Below, in pieces: positions 1 through 10,783 of a stretch of DNA of 24,885 nucleotides. Positions within the stretch are counted from its first letter, which is position 1. Every line of letters begins with the position of its first letter. The position numbers and the translations under genes were made by a program. Origin of the DNA: Didymodactylos carnosus (taxonomy: Eukaryota > Rotifera > Eurotatoria > Philodinida > Philodinidae); assembly GCA_905250885.1 (NCBI GenBank), contig CAJNOQ010002334.1:1-24885 (forward strand), written 5' to 3'. A model generated the notes under the pieces. The model saw only the letters and a program-made list of their open reading frames with translations. It did no database searches and was not told where the DNA came from.

Positions 1-1345
1 AGGCCCTAAGGAGGTATCTTCTTGTTTTTCCGTTAGTTTTGCTGCTATGGGGCTTTCCGTAAATTGAATGCTGCTCCATGAGAAAATGTCATAAACAGCT
101 CGGAGACGTCCCATTTTCTTCAGAAATGTTTGCTCTACACGACAGACTTATTTGCAAAGAATTTCTGGCTTGAACTCTAGGACTTGGTTTTCTGAGATTT
201 GAGTTTTCCAGAGACCCTGATTTTAGGAGTTTTGATGGAGCCTTTGTATGCACCACCTGAGATCGGAAATTCTTCCAGCTATTCAAATCTTTTTTCAAAT
301 TTATTCTAGCTATTATGATCATGCAATAATTGCAACTAGACGTATTTATACGTCACCGGGAGCCAAAGGGTTAATTTGATAAAAAACTAAGACCTAATTC
401 AAAAATCGGCGCCGGTCAGACGATGTAGTTTCTTCTTCTCTTTGAAACAAAAAAAGAATAAATTCTCTATGACAAACCGCTATAAAAAATCTTGGGAAAT
501 ACTTCAGGTGTAACTCCTATATAGAGAAAACGCTGTATTAAATGCTGTATGAAATACTCAGTTTTAGATTTTCTAGGAAAATGCCTCTAACTTTTTGGTG
601 CAGAGTCATACAGAGTTGTGCGAGGTCTTATTCTGATCAGAAACGTTTGCTCTACAGATCTGTGTGTGTAGAAAAATTTTAATTGCATTAGTATCCAGGA
701 AAAAGCTATTATTTGATGATTCAGTTTTTTGAGGCTCCTAGAAAACTTGCTCAAAACCCGGGAAAAATCACTTTTGTCACTAAAAGCGATACAGATTCTG
801 AAAGGAGACTGCAGACTATCTTCCCATGTGCTTATCTCAAAACCGATATTTTGACCGAAAATGACCATTTCTAAGGGAGGGGGGGGGCCCTTAATGTCTT
901 GACTATCTGAGCACCGTGATCCGAGGCCCCAGGATTGAGGAATTCGGTCATCATTTTTTTGGATCCGAGCTAGTACAAAAATTTTTTTCGCTTGAGCAAC
1001 TGTTCATTTTTATCGTCAAATTTTCGATTATTACACAGGTCTCACCCCGGTTGCTCCCGCTCGACCCAGCTCTGTATCTAAGATATCGCGCTTTAATTAT
1101 TTCAAAGCACTTGAACAGTCTTTTCAACAGCGGAAATTTTTCGAAGGTTTTTTCAGCTCTGATCAGAAGACTTGACTGTGCCTTTGCTCGTCATAACACA
1201 GATTTCAATAGTTATAAATTATTGTACTAAACGCTGATTTCGGATGTTTTAAAAGATGATAGAAAAGTTAAAGCTTACTTTGAACGAGGACAACAATACA
1301 AGTCTGGAAATCATAATGCGACACAATGCCTACTCTTTTGTTTAG
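1..1345. other. Anonymous repeat-like DNA upstream of the first traceable TAF1 exon
   Basis: No gene could be recognised here. The stretch is less AT-rich than the intergenic DNA further right and carries loosely repeated phrases. For example, a TTTGCTCTACA-containing segment near 128-140 recurs near 647-657 in a similar context, and TTTTCTAGG-like phrases recur. This suggests decayed non-coding repeats. A 9-G run at 879-887 is bracketed by TAAGGG (872-877) and CCCTTA (888-893). The open frames on either strand (the longest is at 916-1230) have no recognisable domain and look fortuitous. An in-phase fragment at 1231-1266, ending at a GT (1267) before the 1345 acceptor, could be an extra TAF1 exon, but it has no ATG. 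Confidence 0.5.
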
Positions 1346-4300
1346 GCGAGCTATCAAGACGCAACCAATAACCAGGCGGCTCATATTAATGATGTAAGTG
1401 TTAGTTTTCAAGTCTATTCGTATTCCACTATCTTTCTCTTTAGGTGTCAGGAAAAGATGTACAAACGCGTTCACCAAACAATTCTGAGACAACTGTAAAC
1501 GAATTAGTAAGACATAAGCTAAAAAGAAAAAGCGGTTACTCGAAAATATTGATCTTTATATTTATTTAGAATGAATATCTGTCTCAACCGGATGAAATTG
1601 TACTGAGTGATATTTTTCTAAAATGTTCTACAAAAGATATGGACAACAAAATATCAATGCAATCATATAACACAAACTGCGTCAGTACTCTTGTGTCACA
1701 GTAACATGAAAAAAATTGTATTCTCTCGTTAATTAGTTTGAGAATATGATGCAGCCTTACGTATTTCCTGTGCAATATAGAGAATGGGAAAATGATATTT
1801 TGTACGATTCACCATCATCCTGTTTAAATTTAAGAAACATTCAATCATTAGAAGCTGGCTGGATTCCCACCAGAAATCATCGTTCATTAGCTACATTTCA
1901 ACGTATGATAGTTGGTAAGACGAAAATTAAATGCAAAACATTAGTAAGCAGTAAAACATGTTATTTTTAAAGGGCGTAATGTTGATTTTCTGGAAAATAT
2001 TTGTTTTGGTACGTACTATAGGCGATTTGTCACATGTTTTATTGTATATAGATGAAACATTTTTCAGATGAACATGCACGGCCAGAAAATTGGTATTCAA
2101 TATTTCCGTTCAACAGTACCGTATTACTTGAGAATTTACAGTCAGAACAAAATATGCTATTTGATCTGAATGTAATTTTAATTATGAGCTAAACTTTTAT
2201 TACCGAAATCGATATGTTGATTTAATTTTTGATTTTTATAGTATAAACCAAAATTTTTGTTGGATGAAATAAGTACCTGTGACTTACTACCAAATGAAAC
2301 AATTTCGAATCAGCCTCGAAAAGAAAAATCGATCAATTCCAACCAATTAAAAACAAAGAAGGTAACGATATTTAGATATAGCATATATCTCATGTACCAT
2401 CGTTCAAATGAATCTATTATGCTAGCCAATATTTCTCTTTGAAAACTAGAACTGAGATTAACACTTTTTTTTTTTGATGATGGTAGATTAAGAGAGCGTA
2501 TATAAAATCTTAATAGTATTATTTTTCACTTTCATTTACAGGAGGGACGTGTAAATACAACAAAATCTGTATTAGCTAGTGCCGGATTAGTGTTATCCGA
2601 TGATAACGAAGATAAATGTGAAGAAAATAACAAAGAAACAAATACGAACATCTGGAATTTAAGTAATGATCAATTCTATGAACAGAATAGTGTTAATAAT
2701 GAGCAGTTTTTGAAGAGACGTATGAGTTTGTTACAGGTAGTTTGATGCAGAAAAGTTTTTGTTATCTATATTGCAACAGTTCTGCTATTTATTTTATTCA
2801 ATAGCATAGTCTACCAGCAACAAATCTGGATGAAATACTATTTCCTACTCATATGACTGCACATGAATTGCGATATTTTCATCGATCACTATTACCATTT
2901 AAAGGAACATATCAGACGTGGACATGTGTTCAATCGTTAGCACAACAAATTGCAGACACAGATAATGTATTTATAGAGATAGCGGAAAATCTTTCAAAAA
3001 TACGAAATAATGATGAATCGTTTTACAATTTTAGGAACGTAAAAAAGAACTATTATTAACCGGATGTGGTTTAACATTCTCAATGCGTTCCATTTGGGAT
3101 TTAACCGGAATTGATGGTGAAATTATTTTAATGGAATATAGTGAACAATATCCACCATTTTTGAATCAAACGGGAATGGCCACAAAAATTAGAACGTACG
3201 TTCGACCGGTATGTAATTGAATCTTTTATAATCAATACTCTTAATTATAGATTGTCTTTCCTGTAGGAACATTTCAAAGCCAAAGCATCGATTGAAGTTG
3301 ACTATGGAGAAATAGTCTTTACGCACACAAGCCCATTTTTATGGTCACTTCCCCGAAATTTAGGAATACAAGCAAGAAAAAGAGATTTTTTCTTTCATTA
3401 ATTTCTTATTATCAAAATTGCTCTTCTTCGTTTTCTTAGGCTATTGAGAACAATATGTTTCGTGCTCCAATTTATAATCACAATTTAGAAAAAACAGATT
3501 TTTTAATTATACAAAATGGTGATAGCTATTTTATTCGTAATGTTTCAACAATATTCACCATTGGTCAAGAATGTCCATTAATTGAAATACCAGTACCAAA
3601 TTCGAAACGTGTTGGTACATTGCAACGAGAATTACTCCAGGTAACCATAGATTAAAATAAATGATGTATAATAGTATTGTTAGTATAGATGATGAATTCA
3701 ATATATTAGGTCTACATTTATAAATCTTTTGCGAAAAGTAACGAAGAACCACGTCGTATTCGCATTGAAGACGTAAAGAAAGCATTTCCTCGTCTAGCTG
3801 AAAGTAGTATAAGAAAACGTCTTAAATTATGTTCGGATTTTCGACGAGCTGGTAGGCAATGCTAATCAATGCTATTTTGTTATTAAGATTAAATATTAGA
3901 ATTGTTTTATAGGTGAAGATTCAAATAGTTGGATCATTCGTCGTGATTTTCGTTTACCATCGGAAGATGAAGTAAGAAGTTTAAGAAATTTGACGATAAA
4001 CAGAATAAGATGATATAATATGTAATTATTTCAGATTCGAGAAATGGTTACTCCTGAAAAATGTTGTTTAATTTATCTTTGTTCAGCAGCTGAACAACGA
4101 TTAAAAGATGCTGGTTTTCGTGATAAGTGTTTAATTGCCATGGAAGATGATGATAATAATCAAGCGAAACTTGATGATGAAGTAAATGTTTTAATCTTAT
4201 ACGAGTTCGAATCTTTTTTTCGAATGTATTTTTTTCATTAAGATAATCTGTGCTCCATGGAACACGTCTAAAGCCTATATCGATGCTGTTAGAGGAAAAT

Positions 4301-6257
4301 GTTTTTTACAAATCTATGGTGTTGGAGGTGAACACTTGATTGTTTAATTCTTGATTTACAATTTCTTCCATTATAGATCCAACTGGCTGTAATGAGGGTT
4401 TTTCATACGTTCGGGTACCTTCCAAAAGCATTCACAAAACAAAAGTTTGCACTTGTATAGTTATTAAAAGTAAACTATATAAATAAGTTTTCTTCATTAG
4501 GGCAGTGCTGATACAAAACGTTTACGAGGCGCTGTCACTGGAACAGATGCTGATCTTCGAAGATTACAATTGAAAGATGCTCGAAAATTACTTTTGAAAT
4601 TTGGTATAGCTGAAAATATAATACAATCATTGACCCGATGGGAAATTGTTGACTTAGTTAGAACACTTTCCACACAAAAGGCTAAAGAAGGTATTGGTGG
4701 AGGTAAGATATCCAACAAAAGTTATTCAAACATGAAAAAACCTAATCCCAAAGTATTTTCTTTCCATAGGAATAGTTAAGTTTGCTCGAGGTGCTCGCCA
4801 TATTCATCTTCAACATTTAGAAAAGTATCGAGAAGATTGTCAACGACAATTTGAACTACAAAATCGGTTTGTTTGTTTGGGAACTCTTTTAATTGTATCG
4901 TAACATTTTTACTCTTCTACATAGAACATTATCTTGTCAAAATTTACAACAAACAGATGATGATACATCAGAAGAGGATGCTGAAATGAAAGAAATGGGA
5001 GAAACATTGAAAAATCTTTTATGCTCGCCAAAAGAACAAACACGATTTAATCATGAACGGAGAGAATTACATCACCTTAAATTCAAAGACATTTTAAAGA
5101 ATTTTGCGAACTTGAAAGGGAATAAACAGAAAGAAGAAGAAGAAGAACAGACGTCGAAAAATCTTAATCAGATCAATAAGGTTAGAAAAAAACCTGCATT
5201 GGAGTACATAATCAAACATATTCAGAATAAATAGATAGAACCACCTCAAATAGAACAAAAAACTTTACTATAAACTTCTGCAGGAAATCCTAGCTAATAG
5301 AAATTTTTCAAATAAGTCCGCTAGGGAAAAACGGCTGAAAATCTGTAACAGGAATAATGAGGTAACACTCATCACAGTTCTGCTTCTTGCCGCTAAGAAT
5401 ATATAAAATATCCTTTAAGAAACGGAAACTATTGAAAATTACTCGAAGCTATCGAAATGAAAATGGACAAGATTTTCAGACAATTGAATTAGTCCGAAAA
5501 GATTCAATAATTCAAGCTTACATAAAAATTCGTAATACGAAAGATGATTGTTACATGTAAGTGTTTTCATTGCCTATAGATAAAGAATTTTATGACCAGA
5601 GCAAAACTTTTAGACGACAATATTATGCATTGGATGAAGTTGAAAGAGAATCACTTCGGCGTGAACGTCGTCGTTTACAAGAACAATTACGACGAGTGAA
5701 ACGTAATGAAGCTCGTTATCGTCATAGCGAATCGTTTGATACTACTCTTCCACCCAACTCACCATCTCTCTCATTACGCTCAATGAATTCATTAAAGAAA
5801 AAATATAGTACGGAATCGTGTTCACAATTGAGTATAAACGATGATTCATTATCATTGACATCTTCAATTGAAAGCAGTAACGATATTAACAGTAATAATT
5901 GTTCGATTGCAGTTACAGAGGTTAAATTTTCTTGTCTAATCAAGCGTACAAAGTTAAACTGTTTTTTTTGTGTAATATTTTAGTCAAAAAGTATAGTGTC
6001 TGTGTATGGAAAATGTTTGAATAATGAAACATTTCCAGTGATTGATGGTGTAAAACTTATAATACCCAAACGACTTTTAAAAAAGTAAAATTGTTTGTTA
6101 TAATTTCTCTAAAAGAATGTGTTGGTTTGATCCGTTTATATTTAGAGCTGAAGAAGTAAAACGCAAATCGTTAATATTACATATACCAAAAAATATTCTA
6201 CGTTATCCGTGTACAGATAACTATGAAAGTACAAATGACACTGATAATATAGGTTAG
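1346..6257 (+). CDS. TAF1: TAF1, transcription initiation factor TFIID subunit 1 (spliced; 5' end uncertain; no bromodomains)
   Basis: TAF1 is the largest TFIID subunit and scaffolds TBP, TAF7 and promoter DNA in the nucleus. In-phase exons: 1346-1393, 1444-1506, 1570-1680, 1737-1914, 2068-2171, 2242-2361, 2542-2736, 2805-2966, 3035-3208, 3267-3371, 3440-3640, 3710-3851, 3913-3971, 4035-4181, 4243-4327, 4377-4444, 4501-4702, 4770-4866, 4925-5180, 5284-5361, 5420-5556, 5614-5920, 5984-6084, 6146-6257 (stop TAG). They total 1083 codons. Family signatures: WYSIFPF and NLSND (residues about 140-240); the DUF3591 core from about 270 to 755, with [27 protein letters not shown] and FLIIQ; a winged-helix segment with [13 protein letters not shown] (about 490-535); [21 protein letters not shown] and FARGAR. 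After an acidic stretch come [15 protein letters not shown] and an [11 protein letters not shown] helix, then [15 protein letters not shown] near the end. The zinc knuckle is replaced by Ser-rich sequence, and both bromodomains of animal TAF1 are missing. Exons 1-3, and the donor at 1681 (GTCAGT), are the least certain. A start at the ATG at 1746 is possible. Confidence 0.93.
3372..3439 (+). other. TAF1: GC-AG intron of TAF1 (intron 10)
   Basis: The reading frame needs a 68-nt intron between the codon for Gln at 3369-3371 and Ala at 3440. The only donor that keeps the conserved protein ([16 protein letters not shown], compare LLQAFENNLFRAPIY in human TAF1) is CAA|GCAAGA, paired with the acceptor TTTTCTTAG. 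Reading through meets a stop within 15 codons. No GT occurs close enough to serve without deleting conserved residues. The GCAAG context matches the strong pairing to U1 expected at GC donors. The other 22 introns assigned to this gene begin with GT. Confidence 0.85.
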
Positions 6258-6506
6258 GTTTGTAGAATACTTCTATTACATGTAAACGTTCGACTTTAAT
6301 AGTTCTGCTACTAATCGAACACGTCTTTTCGACAAGGCGATTTTATTGTTCAATTTTCAGTTGACAATTGAGACTTCCACTACACTAATGACATGCAAAA
6401 ACCAAGTTTGCATTGATCACACTTTTACCCTCATCCGTTTGGCATAATATGACTACCAATGATTGTTCACCATCTTACTTTTCTCTGGGTATATGTTGAT
6501 GAAATG
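6258..6506. other. Short 3' flank of TAF1 before the inverted-repeat cluster
   Basis: These 249 bases between the TAF1 stop and the first transposon arm contain no recognisable coding sequence. I see no canonical AATAAA on the + strand, so the transcript either uses a variant signal or ends inside the repeat element. No bromodomain-like codons were found here or in the following 4 kb. Confidence 0.5.
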
Positions 6507-6924
6507 AATTTTTACTCTCATAAGGAAAACCTAGTTGTCCGAAGCTGTTCTTGTTTGTTCTGATTCACATTTCTTTTGTGTCCAATAGACCACACATGAC
6601 TCGTTTACACTTCTCAGTAGGACTACTTATAATTTTTGATATACAACATGACTTTCTTTCCAAGGACGGGGTGCAATAAGAACGAGGATCGGCCCCATTT
6701 CAGATCTTCTCGAAAGGTATCTAGAATGAAAGAGCATACAATTTTATGGGGTTCTACACCCTTGGTTCCGCTTCGAACCTCATATCTGTCAGAAAACTGA
6801 TCAACTTTGAACAATAACTCCGCGAGCCCATTCCGAGGTGTTTTTCGTAATTTTCTCAGAACACAACAAGTTTGAAGAAGGGAACTCCTATATACTATTC
6901 GATGTAGCTTTAAACGGCGAACAA
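6507..6924 (+). repeat. Left arm of the composite inverted repeat
   Basis: The first 92 bases are the reverse complement of 9368-9459, and bases 6661-6924 are the reverse complement of 7777-8040. The intervening 62 bases (6599-6660) show only weak similarity to the sequence just after 8040, around an AGTAGTCC core, as expected for decayed arm sequence next to an insertion point. Confidence 0.9.
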
Positions 6925-7776
6925 AACTGTCTATTTCTCAATTGTTATGTACACCGCCAACACCCACGTTTTTACCATATTAGTGTTAAAAGGCAGTCTT
7001 TTCAGCATAGCCAACGATAATATTTCTATTGCTTTTACCATGAAAGAACCTAGGTTGTGGTTTATATTATATATCGAAAAAAAGCTCTTTCAAAACTCTA
7101 CAAAATGGTGGGTAACTCAGTTCTAGTTGGAAATGCGAGTACTCACTTTTTTGGGATATTGCTACTAAAGAGTGATGTTTTCGGCATCGGCAGATAGGGT
7201 CGATCGATATAAAACCTACCACCATTTACATAGATCTTTGATGTCAGTGACGAGACCTGTCTCATATTATAGAACTCAGCAAGCTGAACCGAATGGTGAA
7301 ACTCGCAAGTCTCTAGCCTTGTTAAAAAAAAATTATAGCCATTTTACCCTCGCAGCGAAAACTTGCATTTTCTGGCGGATTTGGCCTAAATTGTAGAACG
7401 CCTGCTGACCACATTTCCTAACGTAGAACCCTGAAGTTGGTCTCAAATGAAAGAGCGCGTCGAGTTCTATATCTTTCGATGAAGAAATGTTATGCTAGGC
7501 CTCGGGGTCTTGAGACAGATGTCTGAAAAACTCGGTTTTCTAGAATACCTAGTGACCTGAAAATTTCTTTCCGAAGTTTTCCAATCATATCATTGGATAG
7601 CTCCTTCAATTCTCCACAAAATGAGATGTTGGGAACGTTTCCACGATCTCGGACGACCGAGTTACAGGCTGTTTAACATTACGAATATAAACCCATTCGC
7701 TTTAATGCCGAAGTTTCGACCTGTATCGTATTTTCTATAGCATTCGGCACAACATCCTAGAAATGTGGCCAGCATC

Positions 7777-8040
7777 TTGTTCGCCGTTTAAAGCTACATC
7801 GAATAGTATATAGGAGTTCCCTTCTTCAAACTTGTTGTGTTCTGAGAAAATTACGAAAAACACCTCGGAATGGGCTCGCGGAGTTATTGTTCAAAGTTGA
7901 TCAGTTTTCTGACAGATATGAGGTTCGAAGCGGAACCAAGGGTGTAGAACCCCATAAAATTGTATGCTGTTTCATTCTAGATACCTTTCGAGAAGATCTG
8001 AAATGGGGCCGATCCTTGTTCTTATTGTACCCCGTCCTTT
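7777..8040 (-). repeat. Inner right arm of the composite inverted repeat
   Basis: This is the near-perfect reverse complement of 6661-6924. Only a few differences are seen, for example one extra or changed base around 7966-7970. Such high identity means a recent origin or homogenisation, and RNA across it would fold into a hairpin of about 260 bp. Confidence 0.92.
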
Positions 8041-8999
8041 AGCATCATATATTACTATTGTAGTAGTCCAAAGTAGTAGTCCAATTACAATCAGAAATTA
8101 AAAAATTTTCCTGTCTTTTTTATTTAGACCAATTAAGAACCCGTGTTCCTTCGAATTTTAATCCAATTTGTAGTTTGCTATAAAGCGTCAAATATTATGG
8201 GCAGAATAAGTGGATTGATAGTTAATCAACTATGGTGCATCCAATGGGTATATTCTTGAGATCTTCAGAGGGCCTTCATGAGCCACCGAAGGATCTCCAG
8301 GAGATCTCCAGAAAACCGTTCAGGGTTTATTGAAATATGAAGTTCTAACAAAATATTCAATTTCCTATCAATGCTCGCTTTCGAGTATCAAATATCAATG
8401 TTGCCAAAAAGGTTCTTTTAGAGATTCAGGAGTTTTGAACATAGAGATTTGCCACTGGATCCGCCATGGTTGATTTTCTATGAAAATCCATTGTACCACA
8501 TTTATTCCAATATTTTCATCCCACTATTTCTGAAAAAGCTCTCTGTAGATTGCAGAAAAATTCTCTGACGATGTCGAGCATGGGTTCATTAGATGCCCGA
8601 TTGTCGATTACCTATGAACTCACCTTGTTTGTGAACAATATTCCAAGTTTAGAACCAGTAAAAAAATTAGTAAATTTGATTTAATGAATCTGATGAATTT
8701 ATTTTATTTTATTATTTCTCTACTAAGAGAAAAAAATTTTGTTCTTCGCAATCGTAACTTTATTCAGGCACACTCATATATTATAAGAAATATTTTACTT
8801 TAATAATTTAATAAGCAAAAGATTTTTTATAAGACTTTTAAATTTTTTAAAAAAATTTAATAAAAATTTTAAAAATTAACTTTTTTAGAATTATATATTA
8901 TAATATAAGTAAGCACGCTACTATAGTTATTTGTACCAAACTGCAGAATAATTCGCTTTTGTTTTATGTAAAATTTTTATATTAGTCCCACTGAAAAGT

Positions 9000-9310
9000 A
9001 TCAACTAGTCATGTTTTCTCATATTTGGGGAAAAAGAAACGAAAAGAAAATTAGAGTTTCATCCGGGACAAGTTCGGATAGAGGAGTCGACTGACTGCAG
9101 CCAGCTGTAGGTGGTATGACTTATTGCTTTTCACTCAGGTGGTTGGCATGGTAAACTCTTCTTCTCGTTCATCTACTAATTAGCATATGCATCACCTACA
9201 GTTGGCTGCAACCAACTGACTTCTCTATCTTGGCTTGTCCCGGGTAGAACTCTAGTTTTCTTTTTTTTCTCCCACATATGGGATAACGCGCACATGAGAC
9301 CAGCTAATCA
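9000..9310. mobile_element. Palindromic MITE-like element nested in the composite element
   Basis: Bases 9045-9112 are matched in reverse complement by 9193-9262: a GAAAATTAGAG...CCGGGACAAG...CAGC.AGCTGTAGGTG arm against CACCTACAG.TGGCTGC...CTTGTCCCGGG...CTCTAGTTTTC. Weaker pairing continues outward to about 9000 and 9310, giving arms of roughly 110 bp around an 80-base centre. There is no open frame of note. A diverged relative of the right arm recurs at about 23316-23385. The 1.0 kb before it (8041-8999) shows no gene. Confidence 0.75.
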
Positions 9311-9367
9311 GATATGTATTTTTTCCATATTTCAAAACGATCATAGTAGAGGAAACAAATACAGAGA

Positions 9368-9459
9368 CATGTGTGGTCTATTGGGCACAAAAGAAATGTG
9401 AATCAGAACAAATAAGAACAGCTTCGGACAACTAGGTTTTCCTTATGAGAGTAAAAATT
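9368..9459 (-). repeat. Outer right arm of the composite inverted repeat
   Basis: This is the reverse complement of 6507-6598 with only a few mismatches, including the CCGAAGCTGTTC and CTCTCATAAGG cores. Confidence 0.9.
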
Positions 9460-9460
9460 T

Positions 9461-10051
9461 ATTTAATCAATATATATATGAGTTGAAGGCTTCAATATTT
9501 TTGTGCTATTAGCAGACCACTAGCACAATAACGAAAACATTTTAACCCTCTTAATTCTTTGTTTTGATCGACATGCCAAAATTCTAGTGTAACCGTATCT
9601 CCTTCCTTAAGTGAATAAGAAATATTCATAAAAAATTATTTGAATGAGCAGTTGGAAATAAAGTTTTAAATATAAAGTATAATACTCAACGGGGAAACAG
9701 CGGTATTAATATCGAAAAAAATACGGCACACATACTACTCACATACCCAAATACCAATTGAGTTTGTGTTTAAAAGGTATACATAGCTGAGATGTGCATT
9801 TTGTTCAGTCTTTTATGCTCTTTCCACTGAAGTACAGAAGAAAACATCCTGTTTGTAAGAGTATCTTCTATCCGCATTTTCTTGGAGTCCCATGACTGGT
9901 ATCAGGTGACTTTAGGTAGGCTTGGCGTTGCATAGAACATACGTAATCAGCCACGCTGAATCTGATGGCAATGTTTAGTTTTAGAGTAGAGCACAAGAAC
10001 AAGGAGAAAACCGAGTTTTATGAAAATTAGGGTTACCACGCTGTTTTCACC
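9461..10051. other. Intergenic DNA with a dispersed repeat fragment
   Basis: No gene is recognised. Bases 9505-9575 (ATTAGCAGACCACTAGC ... CTTAATTCTTTGTTTTGA) have a similar copy in the same orientation at about 23569-23622, which marks a dispersed repeat family. A stretch at about 9665-9690 (TTTTAAATATAAAGTATAATA) is the reverse complement of a segment just after the inverted-repeat arm ending at 11087. Confidence 0.5.
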
Positions 10052-10053
10052 TA

Positions 10054-10280
10054 CCCAGGTCAAAAAATCAGATCAGGATCTTACACGATCTTATAAAGTT
10101 TTATAAAAATCATACAATAATCTTACGAAATCTGACGAAATCTTACTATAAGATTTTACATCAAGAATCAGTTTCTAGGTTTCTTACAGAATCTTACAAA
10201 TTCTTATACGAATCTTACGAAATCCGACGGAATCGTACAAAAATCTTATAAAATCTTACAGTAAGATTCTTTGACCTGGG
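10054..10280. mobile_element. Small TA-flanked MITE with CCCAGGTCAAA inverted ends
   Basis: The element starts CCCAGGTCAAAAAATC and ends with TTTGACCTGGG, perfect inverted ends of 11 bp. The second ATCTTAC block also mirrors at the other end (GTAAGAT). It is flanked by TA on both sides (10052-10053 and 10281-10282), as in Tc1/mariner-type insertions. The interior is an imprecise array of short units of the AATCTTACGAAATCTGACG kind, with many ATCTTAC and ATCTTATA variants. It is 227 bp long and has no coding capacity. The Tc1/mariner assignment rests on the TA flanks only. Confidence 0.8.
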
Positions 10281-10566
10281 TAATATTAAAAAATTCACAG
10301 CTCAGTCAGAAACATCAGAACGAGTTGGAAACTTCAGAACGTATGAAAGTCAAGCTATTCTATACCCTATTTATACAAAAATCTAGAAAAAAAGATTCTA
10401 AAACCATATGGTTTTTCAAAAGGTTTTTCAGAAAACTTTCGCACAGAAACATTGTTTTCAATTTCTTCTGATCATACAATTACGTTAAACAGATAAAACT
10501 AATATTATCTCGAAGTTTCCAACCCGTCCTGATGTTTCCGAGCGAGCTGTAAATTTCTTAATATTA
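10281..10566. mobile_element. MITE with about 56-bp terminal inverted repeats
   Basis: Bases 10281-10336 (TAATATTAAAAAATTCACAG ... GGAAACTTC) are matched in reverse complement by 10511-10566 at about 85%. Both ends carry TAATATTA. Because that octamer is its own reverse complement, it could be part of the arm or an 8-bp target duplication. The element directly abuts the preceding TA-flanked MITE. An open frame at 10271-10471 is an accident of the repeat. Confidence 0.8.
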
Positions 10567-10783
10567 GATGATCTATCCACTACTTGTTTATTATATTGCT
10601 TTAGATATTTTAGTCCAGAAGTTTCCAGTACCGAAAACTATTACAAGAAGTTTATTTGGGCGATTTTTATCTATTTTTCCAGAAAAACAAAGCGAAGGAA
10701 ATTCATCGATAGATTCGAACAAACAGTCATGTTGGAAGAGTACCAAAATTCTGGTTACATACCGAAATCGCTGTTTCCCGCTT

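Larger units (their letters stand above)
6507..9460. mobile_element. Composite non-autonomous inverted-repeat transposon with a nested insertion
   Basis: The left arm 6507-6924 is matched in reverse complement by two separated blocks. Block 6661-6924 pairs with 7777-8040 almost perfectly over about 264 bp. Block 6507-6598 pairs with 9368-9459 at about 95%. The simplest reading is an element of roughly 1.7 kb with arms of about 420 bp and an 850-bp loop (6925-7776), whose right arm was later split by about 1.3 kb of inserted DNA (about 8070-9345). The outer end begins AATTTTTACTCTCATAAGG. No transposase is visible, and open frames inside are short and arise from the arms. No convincing target-site duplication was found at the outer ends. 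The superfamily is unknown. Confidence 0.85.

Noticed and set aside
879..887. Nine-G run bracketed by TAAGGG and CCCTTA
   Set aside because: A single short G tract with a 6-bp bracket; not enough for a quadruplex or a defined element.
916..1230. 104-codon + strand frame
   Set aside because: No domain, no splice partners, and it lies in repeat-like DNA; probably fortuitous.
5561..5613. Open frame extending the ERRRLQEQ exon of TAF1 upstream
   Set aside because: Using the acceptor at 5579 breaks the phase with the strong donor at 5557. The acceptor at 5613 restores phase and gives a spacing of 15 residues before the RRERRR helix, close to human TAF1, so 5557-5613 is intron.
6623..7020. Short frames on both strands inside the inverted-repeat arm
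   Set aside because: The same sequence recurs inverted at 7777-8040; composition and lack of any family resemblance point to non-coding transposon arm.
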